Shown here: in pieces, positions 27,622 to 36,891 of the stretch
How the letters are laid out: the number at the start of each line of letters is the position of its first letter
Numbering within the stretch: the first letter of the stretch is position 1
Source: Dokdonella_A sp963834755
GTDB taxonomy: Bacteria; Pseudomonadota; Gammaproteobacteria; Xanthomonadales; Rhodanobacteraceae
NCBI GenBank assembly: GCA_963834755.1
Contig: CAWICQ010000001.1
Location: forward strand, 1 to 64,000
Length of the DNA stretch: 64,000 nt
Reading direction: 5' to 3'
The notes under the pieces: model-generated
The model's database searches: none
Told to the model about the DNA's origin: nothing
The model's input: only the letters and a program-made list of their open reading frames with translations
Position numbers and translations under genes: made by a program

Positions 27622-28077
27622 GGCGGCCCTCCCGAGGCCTGCTGGTAGCCGCACACTAACGGTGCGTCATCCGGATCGGATGTGGCGAGGGTCATGAGCG
27701 TTCCGCGCGCTGCGGCGGAACGCCCGCGTGCAGCGCCGAAGCGAGGAGCGGCTCTGCGTCATTGGAATGCGGATAGCGCGGCCGGCGCCGGGGCCGAGAG
27801 GGCGCGCATCCGGTGCCGAAGGTGAATCCGACTGCAGCGATCCGCATGGCTGAGAAACCCGATACGGCGCCCGCGGTCCTGGTTGGGGAGTTGCCTGAGG
27901 ACGAGGCGGGCTTTGCGAGGTCGGCTGTTCCGCGTTCGGGGAGGCCCGCGAGAATCGATCCCGGCCGGCGACTCCTCATTCGACCGCCACTTGACCTAGA
28001 TCAAACGACGATTCGCTTCCTTGTGTATTTTAGGTTAAAGAGTATTAGGATATCGCAAGCCTATTAGGAGGATGGGA
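27622..28077. other. 456-base intergenic region between divergent RND and cytochrome genes
   Basis: No gene is supported between the start of the pump and the start of the cytochrome operon. The right-hand part is AT-rich and carries the FNR-like promoter described separately. The GC-rich left-hand part, to about 27960, contains only short reading frames without family resemblance. Confidence 0.5.
27991..28031 (+). promoter_or_regulatory. FNR/ANR-type promoter of the electron-transfer operon
   Basis: TTGACCTAGATCAA (27991-28004) differs from the FNR consensus TTGAT-N4-ATCAA at one base. A TATTTT hexamer at 28026-28031 is placed so that the box would be centred close to -41.5, the class II activator position, with transcription starting near 28038. 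A ribosome site AGGAGG follows at 28066-28071. This geometry predicts activation of the operon when oxygen is scarce. CRP could bind a similar sequence, but the core fits FNR better. Confidence 0.6.
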
Positions 28078-28443
28078 ATGCGTCGCATCATTCGCTGTGA
28101 TCGCCGCCTCACGGTCGCGACAACGGTTTTCGGATTCGCCTTGTCTCTGTCAGTCCTTGCCGCCGACGTAGACGTCGAGGCCGCCAAGGAGCTTGCGCGT
28201 CAGAACAACTGCTTCAAGTGTCATGCGATAAGCAAGGATAAGGACGGTCCTGCCTACCAGAAGGTCGCGGAAAAGTACAAGGGCAAGGACAACGCCGAGG
28301 CTCGCCTGATCGAACACATCACCTCGGGCGAGAAGGCAAAGTTCCCGGACGGTCACGAGGAAGCGCACAAGATCGTGAAGACCTCGCCGCCGGACGACAA
28401 GGCGCAAATCAAGAATCTGGTGGACTGGATCTTGTCGCTCTAG
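28078..28443 (+). CDS. Monoheme class I c-type cytochrome (MtoD-like)
   Basis: A small periplasmic electron carrier of 121 residues. A signal peptide covers about residues 1-29 (ending SVLAAD), and the single heme site CFKCH is at 45-49 near the mature N-terminus, with a C-terminal helix (IKNLVDWILSL) as in class I cytochromes. The ATG at 28078 is chosen over 28072 because AGGAGG ends at 28071. It is the first gene of the operon with the decaheme cytochrome, porin and NapC genes, the place held by mtoD in Sideroxydans. It would shuttle electrons in the periplasm. This gene has no frameshift, unlike the next three. Confidence 0.88.
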   Translation: MRRIIRCDRRLTVATTVFGFALSLSVLAADVDVEAAKELARQNNCFKCHAISKDKDGPAYQKVAEKYKGKDNAEARLIEHITSGEKAKFPDGHEEAHKIVKTSPPDDKAQIKNLVDWILSL

Positions 28444-28531
28444 CGCGACATTTACATATACGTATACGTAAGCAGGCTCGTTCGACCGATGGAGTAACGC
28501 AGCCACACCACGCCGGCTTCTGGGGAGAGAC

Positions 28532-29509
28532 ATGATACGCCTGGCGATTGCGGGATTACTGTGCGCGGCCTTTGGGTTGGTCGGCGCTTCGACGATGGCT
28601 GCGGCCGCAGAGACGAATGCGGTGGGAGAGCAGCGTCTCAACAAGGACGGCATCTGCACGAAGTGCCACGACGAGTCGGAAACCAAGCCGATTCTGGCGA
28701 TCTATCAGACGCCCCACGGCGTGATCGCGGACGAGCGCACGCCAAGCTGCCAGTCTTGCCACGGCGAGAGCAAGGCCCATCTGGCGGGCGACTCCGAGGG
28801 CAAGGGCCGCGCGCCGCCGGATATGATGTTCGGTTCGCAGGCACACGACCGCGGGATATGCGCCGAACGACGCCCAGTCGCAGACCGAGACCTGCCTCAC
28901 GTGTCACAAGGCGAGCCTTCGCATGCATTGGCCGGGCAGCCAGCACCAAGTCAACGACGTCGTCTGCGCCGACTGCCACACCGTGCACAACGCGAAGGAC
29001 CCGATGCTGGTCAAGGCGCTGCAGCCCGCCGTCTGCTTCAACTGCCACAAGGAACAGCGCGCGCAGATCAAGCAGATCTCGGCGCACCCGCTCGACGTCG
29101 GCAAGATGGCCTGCTCGGATTGCCACAATCCGCACGGCTCGGCCGGACCGCAAGCTGCTGGTGAAGAACACGGTCACCGAAACCTGCACCACGTGCCACG
29201 CGGAAAAGCGCGGCCCCTTCCTCTGGGAGCACCAGCCCGTCAACGAGGATTGCACCAATTGCCATACCCCGCACGGCTCGAACATCACGCCGCTGCTGAA
29301 GTCGCGTCCGCCGTTCCTGTGCGACGAATGCCACGACGGTCCGCACAACAGTCAGGCGCCGTACGGCACCGCGGTGGCAGGCATCCAGGGCGGCGGCGCG
29401 CTCGCCGGGCGGCAATCCGAACTCGAATGCGGTGGGGCGCGCGTGCATGAACTGCCACGTGATGATTCACGGTTCGAATTCGCCGGCCGGTGCGTTCCTC
29501 CATCGCTGA
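28532..29509 (+). pseudogene. Decaheme c-type cytochrome MtoA/MtrA/PioA (three frameshifts)
   Basis: After a signal peptide (MIRLAIAGLLCAAFGLVG) ten CxxCH heme sites can be followed, but only by skipping one base three times: at about 28841-28845, 29144-29148 and 29391-29400. The sites are CTKCH, CQSCH, CLTCH, CADCH, CFNCH, CSDCH, CTTCH, CTNCH, CDECH and CMNCH; the protein of about 324 residues then ends HGSNSPAGAFLHR. Size, heme number and ending match the MtrA family, a molecular wire that fits inside an outer-membrane porin. The gene lies 88 bases after the monoheme cytochrome, with GGGGAGAG before the ATG. With all ten motifs intact, the frameshifts are likely sequence errors or very recent. 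Confidence 0.82.
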
Positions 29510-29529
29510 TCAGGTCCATGGGGGTTGCC

Positions 29530-31923
29530 ATGAAAACGGATCGAACATCTCTCGCCGCCAGCGCGCATTGCGCTGGCCGTGCGGAGCGCGTTGGCCCTTG
29601 GGTGCGTGCTGCCGATCGCCGCGCACGCGCAGGAGGATGAAGGCAACGACGATGTCAAAGCGCTGATCTGTCCGACCAACTATCTGGACGTCGGCGCTGA
29701 TCGTGTCTCGTCGGACTCGCCGAAGTTCGGCGAATACAACGGACTCGAACAGGTCGGGCGTCTATTTGCTCGGCGACTTCGACGTGACGCGGCGGCGATG
29801 CCTACGGGCAGGGCTCCGGCACGACGCGCTGGGAGGCGAGCGGAACGAATCTCGGCACGACTTCGCGCAACATCGGCGCGAGCGTCACCGATCAGGGCCA
29901 CTGGAGCTTCGGCGTCGACTACGACCAGTTGCGCCACTACACGACCGACGGCTCCTACCAGACGCCGTTCCAGGGCGAGATGGGCGGCAACGTGTTCACG
30001 CTGCCGCCGAGCTTCGGCGTGATCAATACGACGACGACGACCGACGGACGGCGTCATCACCAGCACGAACCGCGGCACGCAGACGCTCACGCCGGACCAG
30101 CTCGCCTCGTTCCACAACGAGGACGTGTATACCGAGCGCGAGAACACGAGCTTCGGCCTCGGCTACACCTTCAACCCGCAGTGGAGCGTCAAGTTCGACT
30201 TCAAGCGTCTCGATCAGTCGGGCGCCAAGCTCATCGGCTCGGGCACCGACGCCTACGACCTGAGGGACGCCGGCGGCTTCAACTACGGCGGCGAGCGCGT
30301 CGCGATCCTGATGAATCCGACCGACTACAAGAACGACACGTTCAATCTCGCGCTGAACTGGGTCGGCAAGCAGGCGTATGCCAGCGCGGCCTACTACGGC
30401 TCGCTGTTCCACGACAACAATTCGGGCATTTCCTGGTCGAATCCGTTCGTTTCCGGCGGCACCGGCAACGCGCCGGATCCGCCGACCGGAACGTCGCCCG
30501 GCGCGGCGTTCCCGATCAGCACGATGAGCACGCCGCCAAGCAACGACTTCCATCAGCTCAACCTGACCGGCGGCTACATCTTCAGCCCGGCGACGAAGCT
30601 GGTCGGCGGCTTGTCGTACGGACGCAACACGCAGAACCAGAGCTATGCGGGCACCTACACGACGACACCGGACACCGTCCCGGTGTTGCCGCGTGAACTC
30701 GCTGGACGGCGTCGTGGTGATGAAGCACGCCGACCTCAAGCTGACCCACCAGGCGACGCAGCGCGCTGAATCTCACCGCCGGCTTCAAGTACAACGAACG
30801 CGACAACCAGACGGCGTCGAACACCTACACGTTCCTCAATCTCGGCGGCGACGAGCAGACCGCCGTCAACATTCCGATGAGCAACAAGCACTACCAGGCC
30901 GAGCTCGGCGGCGACTATCGCTTCGATTCGCGCCAGCGCCTGCATGTCGGCTACGAGTACGACGCGATGAACCGCTGGTGCAACAACGCGCTCGCGAACA
31001 ACGCGCAGGGCGTGCTTTCGCGACACGAATGCCGGCTACTACACCGATCGCCTCGTGCGTGCAGGTGCCGAAGGACAAGGAAAACCGGCTCGGCGCGAAA
31101 TACACGCTCAAGGCCAGCGAGACGGTCGATCTCAATGCCGGCTACACCTATGGCCGGCGGCGGGCGACCGTCAACACCTCCTTCTACAACCCGATGCAGG
31201 CCAACGAGGAGGGTTTCGAGAACTTCGGCTTCCTCGCGTTCTTCGACGCGTCGCGCAACGCAGAACCTGTTCAAGGCCGGCGTCAACTGGCAGGCGACCA
31301 GCAAGGTCACGCTTGGCCTCAACGGCCGCCACACCAAGGACGACTACGATTCGACGCTGGGCGTGCAGAACGGCGAATCATCGAGCGCCAACCTGGACGC
31401 GACCTACAGCTATTCGGAAAAGGGCTCCGTTTCCGCGTATGCGAGCTGGCAGCGCAGAACGCGCACGCTGCTGACAGCGAGCGGCCGCGACGCGGTCGAA
31501 TTGCGCACAACGCTCTGGAGCAACGATCTCGCCGATCGCGACAACGCCATCGGCGTCAGCGGCAGGCAGAAGGGCCTGATGGGCGGCAAGCTCGAGCTGA
31601 TGGAGGATTTCAGCTATTCGCTGAGCAAGTCGAAGTACTACACCACGCTGGGGCCGAACATTCCTCCCGCAGTCGGAAACCAGGGCGATTCGCCCAACAT
31701 CAGCAGCGAAATCTCGCAGCTGAAGCTGAGCGGCACCTACGCGTTCAACAAGGCTTCGGGCATTCTGGTCGGTTACATGTATCAGCGGCTCAAATCCAAC
31801 GACTACTACTACAACGCCTATCAGTTCGGATTCACGCCGACCAGTCTGCTGCCCACCGAACAGAAGGCGCCGAACTATTCGGTCAACATGATCTTCGCCG
31901 CCTATCGTTACAGTTTCCAATAA
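29530..31923 (+). pseudogene. Outer-membrane porin MtoB/MtrB/PioB (about nine frameshifts)
   Basis: The reading frame starts at ATG 29530 and reaches a stop at 31923, but single bases must be skipped near 29556, 29757, 29793, 30047, 30686, 30762, 31019, 31050 and 31259. The repaired protein of about 794 residues has a signal peptide, the MtrB-type N-terminal block VGADRVSSDSPKFGEYNGL, then SGVYLLGDFDV and GDAYGQGSGTTRWEASGTNL. Many alternating beta strands follow, ending in FAAYRYSF with a terminal aromatic residue. This matches the 26-strand porin that sheathes the decaheme cytochrome and lets electrons cross the outer membrane. It begins 20 bases after that gene. Every shift is +1 and the protein between shifts is normal. 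Confidence 0.8.
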
Positions 31924-32023
31924 GGCGATGCCGAACCGTGCGAGCCGGGCTTGCTGACAGCACCGCGACGGCATCCGGCGCGCGTCCGGTCGCACCATCA
32001 CCGGCCTTCAGCGGAGCGAGCAT

Positions 32024-32627
32024 ATGAGCAAAGAAAATCCCGGAGCACTGCGACGGTTTTGGAGATTCCTGCGCACGCCGAGCAGGAGGTTCTCCGTGCT
32101 GGTCTTGTTGGTGGTCGGTTTCGTCGCAGGCATCATCTGGTGGGGCGCGTTCAACACGGGACTGGAGGCGACCAACTCGCTCGAATTCTGCATCAGCTGT
32201 CACGAGATGCGCGACAACGTCTACAAGGAATACAAGGAGACCATCCACTACAGTAATCGGACCGGCGTGCGCGCGATATGCTCGGACTGCCACGTGCCCA
32301 AGGACTGGACGCACAAGCTGATCCGCAAGATCCAGGCGAGCGAGGAGGTGTGGGGCAAGATCACCGGATACGTCGACACCCCGGAGAAGTTCGAAGCGCA
32401 TCGCATGGAACTCGCCACACATGAATGGGCGCGCATGAAAGCCGCCGACTCGCGCGAATGCCGCAACTGCCACAGCTTCGATGCGATGAGCCGCAAACAT
32501 CCAGAAGCAGTCTGTGTACAAGAAGCACATGGAAGCCCAGCAGGCGGGCCAGACCTGCATCGACTGCCACAAGGGCATCGCACATCACCTGCCCAAGGAA
32601 TATCGGGATCCGAACGAAGAAGAGTAG
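32024..32627 (+). pseudogene. NapC/NirT-family tetraheme quinol dehydrogenase, CymA-like (one frameshift)
   Basis: An inner-membrane cytochrome anchored by one N-terminal helix (VLVLLVVGFVAGIIWWG, about residues 27-43) with four heme motifs: CISCH, CSDCH, CRNCH and, after a single +1 shift at about 32488-32494, CIDCH in QTCIDCHKGIAHHLP. The repaired protein of 200 residues ends DPNEEE. NapC/CymA proteins exchange electrons between the quinone pool and periplasmic cytochromes. It is the last gene of the electron-transfer operon, 100 bases after the porin gene. In iron oxidisers the homologue is thought to run toward quinone, in metal reducers away from it; the direction here cannot be read from the sequence. 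Confidence 0.82.
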
Positions 32628-32735
32628 ACAAGCCTGGCCGACAGCGACTCGTCATGAACGCGGCCGAGAGAAAGATTCTGCGCCCGTTCCGACGATGGCA
32701 TCCGCATCTGCGGTCGCCTGCTGCGGAAGATCCAT

Positions 32736-32905
32736 CTTTTCCTTGTAGCTCCGCGACAGCTTCGGCGGCTGCCCCCATCGAGGATCAGGAAATGCTCGCT
32801 ATTGAGGTGCGAGCGCGGCTCGCGCACGCGCGCGCCATTGACGATCCTTGAACATGGGATGCGCCGCAAGGAGTGCGCATCGAGGCGCTGCGCCGAGCCC
32901 GGCGA
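32736..32905 (-). pseudogene. Relic of a LytTR-type response regulator (C-terminal fragment)
   Basis: This stretch is a degenerate copy of the 3' end of the intact regulator gene at 33.66-34.47 kb. The minus strand encodes SRIVNGARVREPRSHLN followed by SEHFLILDGGS, against STIVNVARVRELRSHLN and GEYFLILDSGQ in the intact gene. The nucleotide match runs from about 32736 to 32872 and weakens to about 32905. The receiver domain is absent and frames are broken further on. It suggests a former second regulator gene beside the cytochrome operon, or a partial duplication. The rest of 32628-33127 holds no supported gene. Confidence 0.7.
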
Positions 32906-33127
32906 GCCCAAGCACGGTACGCACCGCAATGTCGAGGAACGCGCGCCTTGGCGATTGCGATCGTTCGGATTTCGGACGCGGGCGCGTCGCGGAGGCCAGT
33001 CGATGAATCTGCATACGTCGTATGTCCGTCAGCATAACGCCGGGCTGCCACGCATGTTTCGTCAGCGAGCGAAACATGCGCGCTTCGGCGCGCGCGACAA
33101 TCGGGCCCACCTTTCGCGAGGCGCAAC

Positions 33128-33637
33128 ATGACGACGACCCGTCGTGAGTTCATCGAGAGCGCGGCAACGTCATCGCTCGTGCTCGGACTCGGGCCCGGCG
33201 GCACGGCAGGCGCCGCATCCGACCGGAGCCGGCGCGTGACGATCACCTGCGTGATCCGTTATCAGATCGACCCGCACCAGCACGATGCGTTCCGGGAATA
33301 CGCGGCGAACTGGGCACGCATCATTCCACGCTGCGGCGGACACCTCGTCGGCTATTTCCTTCCGTACGAAGGCACCAATGACATCGGCTGGGGCCTGATC
33401 GCGTTCGACAGCCTGGCTTCGTACGAGACCTACCGAGCGCGCCTTCGCGACGACGCCGAAGCGCGCGCGAACATCGCCATGGCGCAGAAGCGGCGATGCA
33501 TCCTGCGCGAAGAGCGGAATTTCGTCGAAGTCGTAGATGCGACGTTCTGGCGGCCATCGACATTGCACGCGACCGGCACCGGCGAAGTTTCGCCGGCGAG
33601 ATACCCGGACTACGACGACATCGGCGCGGGACTCTAA
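33128..33637 (+). CDS. NIPSNAP-family protein with Tat-like leader
   Basis: A 169-residue protein. The N-terminus TTTRREFIESAATSSLVLGL resembles a twin-arginine signal. The rest is a NIPSNAP-type alpha/beta-barrel: VTITCVIRYQIDPHQHDAFREYA, then IPRCGGHLVGYFLPYEGTND, then WGLIAFDSLASYETYRARL. NIPSNAP domains occur in bacteria as small dimeric proteins of unknown activity. GAGG precedes the ATG. It lies between the LytTR relic and the convergent intact regulator gene, with only 25 bases to the latter. No cofactor site is evident. Confidence 0.75.
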   Translation: MTTTRREFIESAATSSLVLGLGPGGTAGAASDRSRRVTITCVIRYQIDPHQHDAFREYAANWARIIPRCGGHLVGYFLPYEGTNDIGWGLIAFDSLASYETYRARLRDDAEARANIAMAQKRRCILREERNFVEVVDATFWRPSTLHATGTGEVSPARYPDYDDIGAGL

Positions 33638-33662
33638 GCCGCGCATGCGGCGTCGGCATCGA

Positions 33663-34469
33663 TCAGTGCAGCAGCCGCACTTTGTCCTTGTAGCTGCGCG
33701 ACAGCTTGAGCTGCTGTCCCGAATCGAGAATCAGGAAATACTCGCCGTTGAGATGCGAGCGCAGCTCGCGCACGCGCGCGACGTTGACGATCGTCGAACG
33801 ATGGATGCGCTGGAAGCGGCGCGGATCGAGCTTGCCTTCGAGCTCGCGCATGGTCGCGCGCAGCACGTGCGTGTCGGCGCTGGTATGGACGCACATGTAA
33901 TCGCCGGCGGCGTCGATCCACAGGATGTCGTCGAGCGGCACGCGCAGGATGCGGCCCGCGTCCTTGATCGCAAGGCGATCGTCCGTGGGACGACCGCCGG
34001 CGCGATCGGCGTCGGCGAGCGCTTCGTCGAGCGTCAGTTCCGGCCGGCCGGACATCGTTCCGATCAGTCGCAACAGACGGCCGCGATGCTGATCCGCGTC
34101 GCGTGTGGCGAGCTCTTGGCGCACACGATCGAGCGCGATATCGAGCCGCGCATCATCGACCGGCTTCAAAAGATAATCGAGCGCGTTGGCTTCGAATGCG
34201 CGCAGCGCGTATTGATCGTACGCGGTCACGAAAATCGTCAGCGGCATCTGCGCCGTGGGCACGGCCTTCAGAAGCTCGAAACCGTCGACGCCCGGCATCT
34301 GCACGTCGAGGAACATGAGATCGGGTTGATGCTCGGAAATCGCGAAGAACGCCTCGCGGCCGTTGCCGGCCTCGGCGACGATCTCCATATCCTGGTGGCG
34401 TGCCAGCCTGAGCGCGAGTCCGCGCCGGGCCAGTGGTTCGTCGTCAACGATCAGCGTGCGCGTGCGCAT
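33663..34469 (-). CDS. LytTR-family response regulator
   Basis: A two-component regulator of about 268 residues: receiver domain with acidic pair near residues 9-10, phospho-acceptor D55 (LMFLDVQMPGVDGFELL) and K at about 106 (LLKPVDD), then a LytTR DNA-binding domain from about 165 to the end (FQRIHRSTIVNVARVREL). The start MRTRTLIVDD at 34469 has GAGG upstream and overlaps the last 26 bases of the kinase gene, so translation is probably coupled. Such AlgR/LytR-type regulators often control cell-envelope or exopolysaccharide genes. A degenerate copy of its 3' end lies 0.8 kb away. Confidence 0.92.
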   Translation of the reverse strand: MRTRTLIVDDEPLARRGLALRLARHQDMEIVAEAGNGREAFFAISEHQPDLMFLDVQMPGVDGFELLKAVPTAQMPLTIFVTAYDQYALRAFEANALDYLLKPVDDARLDIALDRVRQELATRDADQHRGRLLRLIGTMSGRPELTLDEALADADRAGGRPTDDRLAIKDAGRILRVPLDDILWIDAAGDYMCVHTSADTHVLRATMRELEGKLDPRRFQRIHRSTIVNVARVRELRSHLNGEYFLILDSGQQLKLSRSYKDKVRLLH

Positions 34470-35535
34470 CGGCAAGAGTGGCCTCTTCGAGCCGTTCGAG
34501 TGGCAGGCGTAGCGTTACCAGAGTTCCGTGCGGTTCGCATGTGCGGATGGTAAAGCTCTGTTCCTCACCGTAGAGCACGCGCAGGCGCTCGCGCGTGTTG
34601 GCGAGGCCGACACCGTGGCCGCCGCCGCTCTTGGGCGCGTAATCGGCGCTGCCCGGGCCGTCGTCGCGAAGGCTGATCTCGAGCACGCCGTCGTCCGCGC
34701 GCGCGACCAGCTCGATACGGCCGCCTTCCTCACGCCGCGATACGGCAAACTTGATCGCGTTTTCGATCAGCGGCTGCAGGATCAGGCTCGGCACCAGCGC
34801 GCCGGCCGCCTCGGGCGTGACCATAATGCCGACGCGCAGGCGTTCGCCGAAGCGCACCTGCTCGATGCACAGATAACGGCGCACTGATTCGATCTCCTGA
34901 TCGAGCGTCACGCGCTGCTCGGGATCGCTATCGAGCGAATACCGCAGGAATCCCGACAGCGCTCCAACCATGCCGTTGGCCTGATCGCGGCGTCCGTCGA
35001 GCACGAGCGTCGAGATCGCGTTCAGCGTGTTGAAGAGGAAATGCGGGTTCAGTTGATAGCGCAACATGCGCAGCTGCGCCTGATGCGCCATCGCGGTCGC
35101 CTGCAGCGTCGTTTCCTTTTCGTGCTGAAGCTGGCGCGCGAGCTTGATGCCGACATACGCCGCAGTCCACGCGAAGAGCAGGTACAGCCCGCCGAAGAAG
35201 AACGAGATGTAGCCGAGATAGCTCGGCGGCGGCTTGCAGTCGGTGCAGGCAGCATACAGCGCGATCTTCCAGAGATAGCCCCAGACCGCCGACGTCGCCG
35301 CGAGCACTATGCCGCCCGCCCAGAGTCGAGCGCGCACCGGTTCGTTCCAGGTCGCCTTCAAGACCGAGCGGATGATCAGCGTCAGCACAAAGCCGCACAC
35401 CGAATCGAAGAGGCACAGCTTGACGTAGCCGATTTCCCGACCCATGCCGATGCCGGCGAGGAACTGCTCGAAGCCGTAGCCGAGCCAGACGATCGTCTGC
35501 AGCAGGTAGAACTGGCGGGAGAGCAGGGGCTTCAA
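34444..35535 (-). CDS. LytS/AlgZ-type sensor histidine kinase
   Basis: A 363-residue membrane kinase. Four hydrophobic stretches occur in the first 130 residues, with no large periplasmic domain. The His_kinase motif RYQLNPHFLFNTLNAIS places the phospho-acceptor at H165, and a HATPase lobe follows (LILQPLIENAIKFAV with the N box, then DDGPGSADY and GGGHGVGLANTRERL). This is the PF06580 branch that pairs with LytTR regulators, and the partner gene overlaps its 3' end. The signal sensed is unknown. A cysteine-containing loop ACTDCKPPP near residue 96 could be exposed and redox-active, but that is speculation. Confidence 0.92.
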   Translation of the reverse strand: MKPLLSRQFYLLQTIVWLGYGFEQFLAGIGMGREIGYVKLCLFDSVCGFVLTLIIRSVLKATWNEPVRARLWAGGIVLAATSAVWGYLWKIALYAACTDCKPPPSYLGYISFFFGGLYLLFAWTAAYVGIKLARQLQHEKETTLQATAMAHQAQLRMLRYQLNPHFLFNTLNAISTLVLDGRRDQANGMVGALSGFLRYSLDSDPEQRVTLDQEIESVRRYLCIEQVRFGERLRVGIMVTPEAAGALVPSLILQPLIENAIKFAVSRREEGGRIELVARADDGVLEISLRDDGPGSADYAPKSGGGHGVGLANTRERLRVLYGEEQSFTIRTCEPHGTLVTLRLPLERLEEATLADAHAHADR

Positions 35536-35856
35536 GGCGGACGATCGGGCTGAGACGTCGGCGATAGTAGATCGTATTCGAGCCCGGCCGCGGCGTCATG
35601 GCGCGTCGTGTAAACGTCTGGTCCCACGCGGGATGCACCCCTCGCGGCGCTCGGCCGGGCCGCGTCACGTCCCGACTGACTGTGCTTACTCGCGTCGCGT
35701 CGCGCCTCGCGCGCGAAAAGCCGCTGCCTCCACCCGATCGACCGCAAGATGGGAGCGAGCTGGTCGGACCGGGCGGCGAAGTTCGGAACAAGGATCGATT
35801 CGAAGGATGACGAGATGGCGGCCTCATCCCGGGCCGCCATCTCCGATCCGCAGCTG
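35536..35856. other. Gap upstream of the kinase, with a hairpin for the exported protein
   Basis: No gene is supported in these 321 bases. GAGATGGCGGCC (35812-35823) pairs perfectly with GGCCGCCATCTC (35832-35843) just beyond the stop of the gene at 35857 and probably terminates it on the minus strand, although no T tract follows. Confidence 0.6.
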
Positions 35857-36633
35857 CTACTTGGCGGCTGCCGTATAGGTCAGTTCGGCGTTGTAACTGT
35901 CCACGTGCGAGGACACGTCCTGAAGCGCATCGTTGATCGACTTGCGCAACGCATCCGTATCCTGCTTGCCGTAGACGCCTTCGACCATCTTCCATACCGC
36001 CGGATTCGGTCCCGCGCCGTATTCCGCCCAGTTCTTGTAGGGGCTTACCAGGATGTAATCCGGCGAGTCCTTGTCGCCGCCGCGAGTCCTGTAGAGCGTG
36101 TAGTGCCCGGACCATTTGGACTTCTCGGCGGCTGCGTTGATCTTCTTGACGCCTTCGATGAACGCGTCATCGGCTTCGTGGCTCGTTTTCACTGTGAAGA
36201 ATGTGACGTTGATGAGCCCGGGCTTGGCATCCTTGTCCGTGGGCATGCGACTGAGCTCGGGCATGGCGACGAGAAATGCGCTCGACTCACTTTTCAACTG
36301 CGGATTCGCCTCCTTGCGCCAGGTATCGTCACAAGCCTTGCCGGCGTCGTGCATCGCGTCGAAGTCCGCCCACGCATACGGCCCACCGGCATACGAATAG
36401 CTGTAGGTGTTTCCGGTTTCATGCCCCCATGCAACCCAGGTGTATTTGAATCCATGCTGGTGCAGGCATTTGCTGTAATCCTTCACGGCAGCCTCGTAGG
36501 CCTGCTGATGCGCGGGCTCCACGACGTCGTTGTAGACCCTCGTCACGCCGGCGATGTCCGCTTCTGCCGCGTGAGTGCTGGCGGCAGCTAACAGCGCAAT
36601 TCCCGACACGGCGAAAGATGTGATGATCTTCAT
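35857..36633 (-). CDS. Exported hypothetical protein
   Basis: A 258-residue protein with a clear signal peptide (MKIITSFAVSGIALLAAASTHA). The mature part appears to have two related halves with ferredoxin-like alternation (VTRVYNDVVEPAHQQAYEAA and INVTFFTVKTSHEADDAFIEG), ending VDSYNAELTYTAAAK. The layout resembles a duplicated alpha/beta-barrel (NIPSNAP or ABM-like) domain, but I cannot name a family. The start at 36633 gives a proper signal peptide; the open frame runs 48 bases further upstream without one. It is not in an operon. Confidence 0.7.
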   Translation of the reverse strand: MKIITSFAVSGIALLAAASTHAAEADIAGVTRVYNDVVEPAHQQAYEAAVKDYSKCLHQHGFKYTWVAWGHETGNTYSYSYAGGPYAWADFDAMHDAGKACDDTWRKEANPQLKSESSAFLVAMPELSRMPTDKDAKPGLINVTFFTVKTSHEADDAFIEGVKKINAAAEKSKWSGHYTLYRTRGGDKDSPDYILVSPYKNWAEYGAGPNPAVWKMVEGVYGKQDTDALRKSINDALQDVSSHVDSYNAELTYTAAAK

Positions 36634-36891
36634 GCGAACCCCCTCTGGTTTCGATTTGGCTTTCTGTTCTTTTCGGCCCATTTCGGTCTCATACGGCGGA
36701 CCATCGTTCCTTCATCGCCTCCTGCAGGGAATTGCTCCCCCGCGCGCCAGCATCGAATCGGCACAAGTTCGGGCAAGTGGAAGAGCGGCCTCAAAGCGAC
36801 TTTCTGCACGGCCACGGTCGCGCCGGGAATCAGCGTACTCCTAAAGGGCCTCGGCAAGCGGCTGGCCCAGTGAATATCGGCTCTATCGCCC

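Noticed and set aside
28532..32627. Programmed +1 frameshifting to explain the operon
   Set aside because: The sites share no slippery codon or stop codon context, there are thirteen of them, and similar single insertions occur in unrelated genes on both strands.
32628..33127. A surface multiheme cytochrome (MtrC/OmcA type) after the NapC gene
   Set aside because: No further CxxCH motifs or lipoprotein signal is found in any frame; the region is a LytTR relic and spacer.
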